50,391 nt of DNA, taken from contig CAMYNJ010000134.1 of the NCBI GenBank assembly GCA_947259795.1, positions 1-50,391 on the forward strand, written 5' to 3'. Both the position numbers and the translations under genes were made by a program. Source of the stretch: an uncultured Alphaproteobacteria bacterium (lineage in GTDB: Bacteria; Pseudomonadota; Alphaproteobacteria; UBA8366; JADFVY01). Shown here in pieces: positions 43,739-50,391 of the stretch. Position 1 is the first letter of the stretch. The number at the start of each line of letters is the position of its first letter. The notes under the pieces are model-generated. The model saw only the letters and a program-made list of their open reading frames with translations. It had not been told where the DNA came from and did no database searches.

Positions 43739-43875
43739 GCTCCGTCCTGGCTAACCATAATCCGCTATTGTGTAATCTGCCCGACTATCCTATCCCGGCA
43801 TATCTAATACCAAGGACCGAAGCCTGAGACGACAACGTTTTCGGTTTTCCACGGTCGGCTCGGGGAAGCGACAGC

Positions 43876-44679
43876 ATGAGTGACGAGAAACACGAAAAGG
43901 AACTCGATCCGGGGGCGGCGATCATGCGCGGGTTCGTTTACCGGGCGCTGGAGATCATGGCCCGCGACCTGCAGGAACGCGCCGGCGAGACGGGCGGCGC
44001 GCTGGACGGCGACGCGGTCGCCGCCTCGCTGGCCGGCATGAAGGACCCGAAGTCCCCGGTCATGGGCGCCATCTGCCGCGCCGCCTGGCAGGAATGCGAG
44101 AGGTTGTTCGCGTCGGAGGCGCGCAAGGAGGACCGCAAGGCCCCCTTCGAGCGGCTGATGGTCTGGCCCTTCGCGCATCTGCTGCCGGCCGGCGGTGGCC
44201 GGGACGGCGGCGAAGAGACGATCTCGCGGCGGATCATCCCCGGCTTCATGGCCGCCATCGAGGATATTGTCGGCCCCGTCGCCTTCGGCCGCCAGCAGGA
44301 GCGCTGCCGGGAGCTGGTGCAGGGGATACGCAACCAGCGCGGCGGCGCCTTCAGCTGGGACGATGTCTATGGCGATCCGATGGCACGCGTCATCGTCGAC
44401 GACATTCTGGTTACGCTGGCCATGGAATTCGGGGATTTCGAGGAACAGCGCGACTGGTTCATCGGCCTGGTCAACGACGCCATGCCGCTGCCGACCAACG
44501 GGTCGGGCCACGCGACGGCCCTGGACGACGAAGGCTTCGCCGCCATCATGCGCGCCCTTTACCGCGATCTGGCCGGGCAACTGGAAACGGAAGACGGCGA
44601 CGCCCTGGTCGCCGCAAGACACAGCCGGCCCGCCGTCGACAGGATCCTGGCCCTGTGGGAAGAGCTCGACGAGAACTGA
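43876..44679 (+). CDS. Cytoplasmic protein of unknown function, copy 1 of a tandem pair
   Basis: This 267-residue protein has a GGGGAAG upstream of the ATG and no signal peptide or membrane helix. The most conserved part, shared with the next gene, is APFERLMVWPFAHLLP, then RRIIPGFMAAIEDIVGP, ERCRELVQGIR, DDVYGDPMARVIVDDILVTLAMEFGDFEEQRDWFIGLVNDAMP and a helical C-terminus. Secondary structure looks all-alpha. I do not recognise the family. The 137 bases between it and nadE carry a TAATACCAAG motif at 43805. Confidence 0.7.
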   Translation: MSDEKHEKELDPGAAIMRGFVYRALEIMARDLQERAGETGGALDGDAVAASLAGMKDPKSPVMGAICRAAWQECERLFASEARKEDRKAPFERLMVWPFAHLLPAGGGRDGGEETISRRIIPGFMAAIEDIVGPVAFGRQQERCRELVQGIRNQRGGAFSWDDVYGDPMARVIVDDILVTLAMEFGDFEEQRDWFIGLVNDAMPLPTNGSGHATALDDEGFAAIMRALYRDLAGQLETEDGDALVAARHSRPAVDRILALWEELDEN

Positions 44680-44849
44680 CTGCGGCATCGCCCATATCCG
44701 ACATTTTATCCAATTCATTGTATGTTACGGGATTGTTTACGATTTCCCGTTAGCGTTCTTCTTTGGTGTAGTGGAATTACCCGTTGAACGGCAGGAATTT
44801 GGATCAATAAGCCAAGCTGCCGCCGACAAAGGGATAGGGACTGTTGGGA

Positions 44850-45683
44850 ATGATGGATGATGACGGGCCGGATCTTGGTCCCGGTCCGACGAGATTGAAG
44901 AGCCTGGCGCAGATCCTGCTGGAACGGATCGCCGACCATCTGTGCAACGCGGCGGCCGACAATGGCGGCAAGCTCGACCCGGCGGAAATCAAGGCGTCGC
45001 TGGACGAATTTCGGCGGCGCGCGGACCCCGATATCATCGATTTCTATCGCACCGGCTGGAACGAATGCCTGGCGGTGATCGAAGAGGTGCGCCGGGAAAG
45101 CAGCCGACGCATGCCGTTCGAACGGCTGATGGTGAAGCCCTTCTCGGACCTGCTGCCGGCTGTCCACCAGCCGGTGGAACCGGGTAAGGGGCTGTCGCGA
45201 CGGGTTGTTCCCGGGTTCCTGTCGGCCCTGCAGCAGATGCTGGGGCCGGTGCTGCTGGAGCAATACCAGAATCGCTGCCGGGAACTAGTGCGCATTATCC
45301 AGACCGCACGGGGCAACGACTTCGAGTGGAGGGATGTCTATACCGACCCCACCAGCCGGGTCATCGTCAATGACGTGCTCGTCCATGTCAGTAAGCATTT
45401 CACCGATTTCGAACGGCGGCGGACTTGGCTGATCGGCGTGATCGCCGCGGAAATGCCGCTGGGCGAGGATACGGTCGAGCGCGACTGGTGTTTTCGCGAG
45501 GCGGAATTCCACCTGCTGATGACGGCCCTGTTCAAGCCGCTGCGCAAGCAGATGGAAACCGGCGAGGGCCAGCAGCGCATCAAGGACCGTTACGGAACAG
45601 TCGCCTGCGAGTTGCTGGCCGACCTGTTCGCCGAACTGGACCGGCCGCACAACGTAACCCCGCTGAAGCGCATCGCGCCCTGA
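44850..45683 (+). CDS. Cytoplasmic protein of unknown function, copy 2 of a tandem pair
   Basis: ATG 44850 has AGGGA about 9 bases upstream; a TTG at 44844 is possible. The 277-residue product parallels copy 1 along most of its length: MPFERLMVKPFSDLLP, RRVVPGFLSALQQMLGPVLLEQYQNRCRELVRIIQ, WRDVYTDPTSRVIVNDVLVHVSKHFTDFERRRTWLIGVIAAEMP. Conserved residues include the invariant FERLM-PF pair, PGF, RCREL and DVY-DP-RVIV-D. The 170-base gap between the pair has an ACGGGA/TCCCGT hairpin at 44727-44750 and probably its own promoter. No family is recognised. Confidence 0.7.
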   Translation: MMDDDGPDLGPGPTRLKSLAQILLERIADHLCNAAADNGGKLDPAEIKASLDEFRRRADPDIIDFYRTGWNECLAVIEEVRRESSRRMPFERLMVKPFSDLLPAVHQPVEPGKGLSRRVVPGFLSALQQMLGPVLLEQYQNRCRELVRIIQTARGNDFEWRDVYTDPTSRVIVNDVLVHVSKHFTDFERRRTWLIGVIAAEMPLGEDTVERDWCFREAEFHLLMTALFKPLRKQMETGEGQQRIKDRYGTVACELLADLFAELDRPHNVTPLKRIAP

Positions 45684-45689
45684 TTCAAC

Positions 45690-45710
45690 CCAAGCCTCAG
45701 CGAGGCTTGG
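45690..45710. terminator. Perfect hairpin between convergent genes
   Basis: CCAAGCCTC and GAGGCTTGG form a nine-base stem with a three-base loop exactly between the unknown plus-strand gene and the minus-strand nicotinate phosphoribosyltransferase gene. There is no T run on either side, so intrinsic termination would be weak. The right arm joins a TAATACCAAG motif read on the minus strand. Confidence 0.55.
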
Positions 45711-45712
45711 TA

Positions 45713-46852
45713 TTACTCCGCGGCCACTTCGTCGCGGCGGCGCAGCAGGAATTCGCGGCCCAGCTTGACGCGCTGTTCGCCGTTATATTCGACGATGTCG
45801 GCGGTGGCGTAAGTTTCCGACCATCGATCCGGCAGATAGGAGCCGGTGCCAATCAGGTCAACCGGGGCCTCGGCGATCGCCATGGTCTTGCATTTATGCG
45901 GACCGAAACCGCTGGAAGCGACAATGCGGACCTTTTTGAAACCCGCCTCGTCCAGCCTTTCGCGCATATACCAGATGGCGGCGGCCGAAACACCGGGGCC
46001 GACGAGGTCGCGCAGTTCCTCCTCGGTACGGTAACCGCGGATGGCGCGCGGCACATGGCGTTCCAGCGCGGCGTAGGAGGCGGCCGGGTCCAGGCCCTCG
46101 CAAAAGCGTGAGCCCGGCGTATCGAGGCGCACCGCAATACGCCCTTCCGCCGAAAGCTCGGGGAAACGCCGGCACACCTCGAGCGAGTCCGTGACCTCCT
46201 TGCCGAAATAATCGACCAGGACCGTGAGATTTTCTTCCGGGTAGGTTTCATGGAACATCTCGGCGGCGCGCAGCGTAGAGCCGGCATAGCCGATCAGCGC
46301 ATGCGGCATGGTGCCCAGGCCGCGCTGCAGCCCGAAATAATGGGCCGTGGCGTCGGTGGCGTTGCCGATGAAACCGACGGCGTCTTCCTTGCTCTTCGCC
46401 CGCGCCGATCCGACCGAGGCCGCATAGGCCATTAGTTCCGCCATTTCCGTGCCCGCGCAGTGGCGCGCATCCATGGCCAGGAACGAGACCTTCGGCAGAT
46501 CCATGCACATGGCCGCCGCGTTATAGGCCGCCACGCAGGTTGGGCCGACCTTTTGCAGCAGCAGGGTCTCCAGATCGACCAGCAGCGCGAACGGGCCGGT
46601 GATATACATCAGCGCCTCGCCCGCGCCGACCCAGCGGCCCTCCGCGTAGCGAAGGTCGATTTCCACTGCGGCGCCCCTCTCCCGCGATACCCCTTCCAAC
46701 CATTGGATGGCCAGCCGCGGCGCCGAAACCACCGGACGGCGCATGAAGATGGCGTAGGTCACGCGGCAGTCGCCAAATTTCTCGACGATACCGCGCGTGC
46801 GGTTGAAATAGGCGTCGGTCCAATCGCCGATCGCTTCCGGCTTCGGCGTCAT
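45713..46852 (-). CDS. pncB: Nicotinate phosphoribosyltransferase
   Basis: This 379-residue protein has DWTDAYFNRTRGIVEKFG at the N-terminus, FALLVDLETLLLQKVGPTCVAAYNA, FLAMDARHCAGTEMAELMAYAASVGSARAK and HALIGYAGSTLRAAEMFHETYPEENLTVLVDYFGKEVTDS, and a phosphate-binding end FKKVRIVASSGFGPHKCKTMA. These fit the nicotinate (rather than nicotinamide) enzyme, which feeds the Preiss-Handler route to NAD; nadE, the last step of that route, lies 2 kb away on the same strand but in another transcript. The TAA stop lies inside a TAATACCAAG motif. It is 31 bases after the DAHP synthase gene. Confidence 0.87.
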   Translation of the reverse strand: MTPKPEAIGDWTDAYFNRTRGIVEKFGDCRVTYAIFMRRPVVSAPRLAIQWLEGVSRERGAAVEIDLRYAEGRWVGAGEALMYITGPFALLVDLETLLLQKVGPTCVAAYNAAAMCMDLPKVSFLAMDARHCAGTEMAELMAYAASVGSARAKSKEDAVGFIGNATDATAHYFGLQRGLGTMPHALIGYAGSTLRAAEMFHETYPEENLTVLVDYFGKEVTDSLEVCRRFPELSAEGRIAVRLDTPGSRFCEGLDPAASYAALERHVPRAIRGYRTEEELRDLVGPGVSAAAIWYMRERLDEAGFKKVRIVASSGFGPHKCKTMAIAEAPVDLIGTGSYLPDRWSETYATADIVEYNGEQRVKLGREFLLRRRDEVAAE

Positions 46853-46883
46853 GTCGTCCCTCTCGTGGCCAGGGTCACGGAGC

Positions 46884-48266
46884 TCAGGAGGCCGCTGCCA
46901 GGCGTGAGCGCCGGCCGGCGCGTTGCGCCTTCAACGAATCCGCAATCAGGAACGCCAGTTCCAGCGACTGGCTGGCATTCAGCCGCGGGTCGCAGTGGGT
47001 GTGATAGCGCGCCGACAGATCCTCGGCGGTAATCGCCTGGGCGCCGCCAAGACATTCGGTAACGTCCTGGCCGGTCATCTCGAAATGCACACCGCCAGCA
47101 TATGTCCCTTCATCGCGATGCACTTCGAAGAAGCCGCGCACCTCGTCGAGTACCCGGTCGAACGGCCGCGTCTTGTAGCCGCTGGTCGCCTTGATCGTAT
47201 TGCCATGCATCGGGTCGCAGGACCACACCACGTTGCGGCCCTCGCGCGCGACCTTGCGTGCCAGCGCCGGCAGGGCGTCGCGGACCTTGTCGTGCCCCAT
47301 GCGGCTGATCAGCGTCAGCCGCCCCGGATCGTTCGACGGGTTCAGTATATCGATCAGGCGGATCAACTCGTCCGGGTCCACGGTCGGGCCGACCTTGCAA
47401 CCGATCGGGTTGTTGACGCCGCGCAGGAATTCCACATGAGCGCCGTTGGGGTCGCGGGTGCGCTCGCCGATCCAAAGCATATGAGCCGAGCAGTCGTACC
47501 AGTCGCCGGTCAGGCTGTCCTGGCGGGTCAGCGGCTCCTCATAGGCCAGCAGCAGGGCCTCGTGGCTGGTATAGAAGCTGGTCTCGCGGATTTGCGGCAC
47601 GCTTTCCGCGGTCACCCCGCAGGCCTCCATGAATCCCAGCGATTCCGCGATGCGGTTGGCCAGTTCCTCGTAGCGCTCGCCCTGCGGGCTGCCGTCGACG
47701 AAATCCAGGTTCCACTGATGAACCTTGTGCAAATCTGCGAAACCGCCCTGGGCGAAGGCACGCAACAGGTTCAGGGTCGCGGCGGACTGGTGGTAGGCGC
47801 TCAACATGCGCGCCGGGTCGGGCACGCGCGACGCCTCGTCGAACTCGATGCCATTGACGATATCGCCGCGATAGCTGGGCAATTCCACGCCGCCCTGCGT
47901 CTCGGTGTCGGCGGAGCGCGGCTTGGCGAACTGGCCGGCCATGCGGCCGACCTTGACCACCGGGCAGGCCCCCGCATAGGTCAGCACCACCGCCATCTGC
48001 AACAGCACCTTGAAGGTGTCGCGGATCGTATTGGCCCCGAACTCGGCGAAGGATTCGGCGCAATCGCCGCCCTGCAGCAGGAACGCATTGCCCTGGGCCA
48101 CCTCGGCCAGGTCTTCCCGGAGGCGCCGGGCCTCGCCTGCAAAAACCAGCGGCGGCTGCTTGGCCAGGGTCTCTTCGACTTGCGCCAGGCGCTTTGCGTC
48201 CGGATAGGTGGGCACCTGCTGGACCGGCTTGTCCTTCCAGCTTTTCGGCGTCCAGTTCGCGGCCAT
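46884..48266 (-). CDS. Class II 3-deoxy-7-phosphoheptulonate synthase
   Basis: ATG 48266 with GGAAGGA upstream gives 460 residues, typical for the class II (plant-type) enzyme. Motifs are [104 protein letters not shown] and [18 protein letters not shown]; the metal-binding Cys in GGDCAE, His in DPMHGN and Glu in HFEMTG are present. It condenses phosphoenolpyruvate and erythrose-4-phosphate, the first step of aromatic synthesis. A TTGAAT-TGC-ATTCAA palindrome lies 33 bases upstream of the start. Confidence 0.95.
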   Translation of the reverse strand: MAANWTPKSWKDKPVQQVPTYPDAKRLAQVEETLAKQPPLVFAGEARRLREDLAEVAQGNAFLLQGGDCAESFAEFGANTIRDTFKVLLQMAVVLTYAGACPVVKVGRMAGQFAKPRSADTETQGGVELPSYRGDIVNGIEFDEASRVPDPARMLSAYHQSAATLNLLRAFAQGGFADLHKVHQWNLDFVDGSPQGERYEELANRIAESLGFMEACGVTAESVPQIRETSFYTSHEALLLAYEEPLTRQDSLTGDWYDCSAHMLWIGERTRDPNGAHVEFLRGVNNPIGCKVGPTVDPDELIRLIDILNPSNDPGRLTLISRMGHDKVRDALPALARKVAREGRNVVWSCDPMHGNTIKATSGYKTRPFDRVLDEVRGFFEVHRDEGTYAGGVHFEMTGQDVTECLGGAQAITAEDLSARYHTHCDPRLNASQSLELAFLIADSLKAQRAGRRSRLAAAS

Positions 48267-48298
48267 TTTCTTGTCCTTCCGGGCTATGCCCTCGTGTT

Positions 48299-48313
48299 TT
48301 GAATTGCATTCAA
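48299..48313. promoter_or_regulatory. Candidate operator upstream of DAHP synthase
   Basis: A perfect inverted repeat, TTGAAT-TGC-ATTCAA, is placed 33-47 bases before the DAHP synthase start codon, within the 213-base divergent gap shared with the DUF4153 gene. Symmetry and position fit a repressor site, but no regulator gene is adjacent. This is inference. Confidence 0.3.
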
Positions 48314-48479
48314 TCGCTTTGCGGATGCCCGATATACGCTTTTGGCGGCAAGTTTTCCACAGGAAATGCGGCGATGCAAAAAAACCGCGGGTCTTCGGCC
48401 CGGCTCTCGCCACAATCTTAACCGAATATCCACCCCGGATCGTCAAAACTATTTCGCGTAATAATATTTGGGGGTTGCG

Positions 48480-50261
48480 ATGACCGACGCCACGGGCTTT
48501 TCGCCCTTCCGAAACCTGTTTTCCGGCCTGATGCGCGCGCCGCTGCGTTTTCCGGTGCCACTGGGGTGCGCGGCGGCCTGGGCCGGCATCACCATCGCCC
48601 GCGAACATGGGGTCGGCGACCTGACATGGGGCATTGTGGAACCGTGGCAGGTGTTTCTTATCGGCGGCCTGTTCCTGTCGCTGGCCGCCACACTGTTTGC
48701 GGAAGGCCGGGGCTGGGGCCGGCCTGGCTCGCTTGGTCTGGCCGCGGCGGCCCTGGCGCTTGCCGGCCTCGTCGTCTACCTGCAGGATAGCCCGGACGCT
48801 TGGGGAAGCCCGGGTTTCTATCTGCTCACGCCCGGCGGCATCCTGCTGATGATCGTCGCCCCCTTCCTGCGCCGCGGCGCGGACGACCGGGCGGTATGGG
48901 CCTTCAACCTGGAGAGCGGGCTGAGCGTCCTGTTCGGCGGCATCGTGGCGGTCGGGCTGGGGCTGGGGACGATGGCCGTGCTCGGCGGGCTGGAAATGCT
49001 GTTCGACCTGAATATCCACGGCGACTATTACACGGATACCTGGGTCATCTGTATGAGCCTGATCTGGCCCTGGCAGACCCTGGCCGGAATACCGGGCCAA
49101 TGCGACGCGCCCGCGGACAAGGCGCCGCCGCGCTGGACGGAATATGTGGCCTCCTGGATGCTGATTCCTCTGGCGCTGATCTATCTGGTCCTGCTGTATG
49201 GGTTCGCGGCCAAGTCACTGGCGATCTGGGAGCTGCCGCGCGGCACCGTCGGCTGGCTGGTCGGCGGTTTCGCGGCCTTCGGGCTGGCGGTATGGAGCGC
49301 CGCCTGGCCGTTCCGCGAGACCGGCAACCGGCTGGCACGGCTTTATTCCCGATACTTCCATTATGCGCTGGTCGTGCCGGTGATCCTGCTGGCCGTCGGG
49401 GTCGGCGTGCGCATCGCCGAATACGGCATCACCGAGAAACGGTATGCGCTGATTCTGCTGACCCTGTGGCTGGGCGGCATCGCGCTCTACGGCATCCTGG
49501 CCCGGCCGGCGCGTCTCGCCGTCGCGCCCGCCGCCTTCGCCTTGATGCTGATCGCCGGCGCCGCCGGCCCCTGGGGCGCAACATCCATATCGATCCGCAG
49601 CCAGTTGGGTCAGCTTGAATCGATACTGGCGGAGGCCGGTATCCTGGTCGACGGAAAGATCAATCGGTTGGAAGGCCTGGCCGATCCGAACGAAGTTCAG
49701 CGGATCAGCAGCATCGTGCGGTATCTCGGGCGCGGCAGCCGGCGCGACAATCTCCATGCCTGGCTGGAAGACGCCGGCGCAAAACCGGCGGGCGGCGAGA
49801 ACTACGAGGCGCTGCTCGCCCTCATGGGCCTCGACTATGTCGAGGAATGGGAGGACCAGGGCTATTTTTCCTATTCCGTCAGCGAGCCGGTGACTGTCGA
49901 CATTTCCAGTTTCGAGATTGCCCACAAGGTCAATTTCGGCGCGGAGGGCTCGTCCAACTTCAGCACGGACGGCGGCAGGCGCTATCGGGTGGTCTGGGAC
50001 GGTGGCATATTGTCCGTCGCCGATGCCGGCCGGCCGAAAGACGGGGTCAGCTTCGATCTTGGCGCCCTGGCCGAACGGCTTCGCCCGGTGGAGCTAGCTT
50101 ACGGCGACCCGGAATCGACAGAGGCGATGACGTTGCAGGCCGGCGGACCCGGTCTGCATGCGCAGCTCCATATCCAAAGTATGAACGGCCGGCGAACCGG
50201 CCCCGGTAGCAACGAGGTAAATTACGGCACCGGCCTGCTGCTGATCGGGCGGGCGGAGTAG
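48480..50261 (+). CDS. DUF4153 multi-pass membrane protein
   Basis: ATG 48480, preceded by a G run, gives 593 residues. The first two thirds have about ten hydrophobic helices, with the DUF4153 pattern [67 protein letters not shown] and a [27 protein letters not shown] turn. The last 200 residues form a soluble segment with [16 protein letters not shown] and Asp/Gly-rich strands. The function of the family is not established. It is divergent from DAHP synthase and ends 4 bases from the convergent glutathione reductase gene. Confidence 0.82.
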   Translation: MTDATGFSPFRNLFSGLMRAPLRFPVPLGCAAAWAGITIAREHGVGDLTWGIVEPWQVFLIGGLFLSLAATLFAEGRGWGRPGSLGLAAAALALAGLVVYLQDSPDAWGSPGFYLLTPGGILLMIVAPFLRRGADDRAVWAFNLESGLSVLFGGIVAVGLGLGTMAVLGGLEMLFDLNIHGDYYTDTWVICMSLIWPWQTLAGIPGQCDAPADKAPPRWTEYVASWMLIPLALIYLVLLYGFAAKSLAIWELPRGTVGWLVGGFAAFGLAVWSAAWPFRETGNRLARLYSRYFHYALVVPVILLAVGVGVRIAEYGITEKRYALILLTLWLGGIALYGILARPARLAVAPAAFALMLIAGAAGPWGATSISIRSQLGQLESILAEAGILVDGKINRLEGLADPNEVQRISSIVRYLGRGSRRDNLHAWLEDAGAKPAGGENYEALLALMGLDYVEEWEDQGYFSYSVSEPVTVDISSFEIAHKVNFGAEGSSNFSTDGGRRYRVVWDGGILSVADAGRPKDGVSFDLGALAERLRPVELAYGDPESTEAMTLQAGGPGLHAQLHIQSMNGRRTGPGSNEVNYGTGLLLIGRAE

Positions 50262-50265
50262 CCCC

Positions 50266-50391
50266 CTACTCCGCCGCCTCGTCCCTCGCGCGGACCACCG
50301 GTTCGCGCATGGTTACGAACTCTTCGGCCGCCGTCGGGTGGATGCCGATGGTGGCGTCGAACTGGGCCTTGGTGGCGCCCATCTTCATGGC
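50266..50391 (-). CDS. gor: C-terminal end of glutathione-disulfide reductase
   Basis: The 41 visible residues (start outside the window) read [28 protein letters not shown] near the start of the fragment. This is the highly conserved dimer-interface ending of glutathione reductase, with the catalytic His and Glu of the His-Pro-Thr-x-x-Glu-Glu motif. The remaining few residues are Ala/Glu-rich. The enzyme reduces oxidised glutathione with NADPH. Confidence 0.88.
   Translation of the reverse strand, partial: AMKMGATKAQFDATIGIHPTAAEEFVTMREPVVRARDEAAE

Noticed and set aside
48267-49100. Upstream extension of the DAHP synthase frame to about 740 residues
   Set aside because: The extra part overlaps the divergent DUF4153 gene and is Gln/Arg/Pro-rich; the true start has a good ribosome binding site and begins the conserved family sequence.
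1-50391. tRNA, rRNA, riboswitch or prophage modules
   Set aside because: I scanned the gaps for cloverleaf-type sequence, T-loop GGTTCRA motifs, and integrase or structural phage proteins and found none that I could support by eye.

Overview
The window is GC-rich bacterial chromosome, densely coded on both strands, with short intergenic gaps (none above about 300 bases) and no rRNA, tRNA, prophage, intact insertion sequence or CRISPR array that I can see. Protein flavour (class II DAHP synthase, nadE-gltX-cysS cluster, PhoP/FeuP-type two-component pair, DUF1194, DUF2927, DUF2207/LemA genes, 17 kDa-antigen-like protein) suggests an alphaproteobacterium, perhaps of a Rhodospirillales-like lineage. 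That placement is inference from family resemblance only.

Layout. 1-2.5 kb: three tandem plus-strand genes built from repeats of one membrane/PH-like unit. 2.5-5.7 kb: minus-strand cimA, DUF2927-like and trmJ. 5.9-15.7 kb: a glycine-zipper envelope protein, a PaaK/CapK-like ligase, two tandem arylsulfotransferase-family proteins followed by a UbiE-like methyltransferase, a gamma-glutamyltransferase-family gene broken by a deletion and frame change, a DUF3105 protein and two secreted unknowns. 15.7-18.9 kb: a histidine kinase, response regulator and PepSY protein (minus strand), divergent from a secreted Asp/Ser repeat protein. 18.9-27.1 kb: CBS protein, DUF2238 membrane protein, flavin reductase, a HExxH metalloprotease-like protein, an SLC13/TrkA-C transporter, a quinone-oxidoreductase-like MDR enzyme, DUF1194, a methyltransferase and a degenerate nuclease-like lipoprotein. 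27.1-39.2 kb: prfC, a LemA plus three-DUF2207 operon, a LysE exporter, a second LemA-like protein, a DksA-type zinc finger and several secreted or lipid-anchored unknowns. 39.3-50.4 kb: cysS, gltX and nadE, a tandem pair of unknown cytoplasmic proteins, nicotinate phosphoribosyltransferase, class II DAHP synthase, a DUF4153 membrane protein, and the C-terminal end of a glutathione reductase.

Functional threads. Housekeeping (tRNA modification and charging, release factor 3, NAD, isoleucine and aromatic synthesis) is interleaved with envelope genes of unknown role. The most system-like segment is 15743-18804. A cation-sensor-type two-component operon carrying a PepSY protein with a poly-Asp tail faces a secreted protein made almost entirely of Asp-Ser repeats, which suggests an extracytoplasmic divalent-cation or cationic-peptide response. 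Gene duplication is a recurrent theme: the PH-like units, the arylsulfotransferases, DUF2207, LemA, two lipoproteins and the 43.9/44.8 kb pair.
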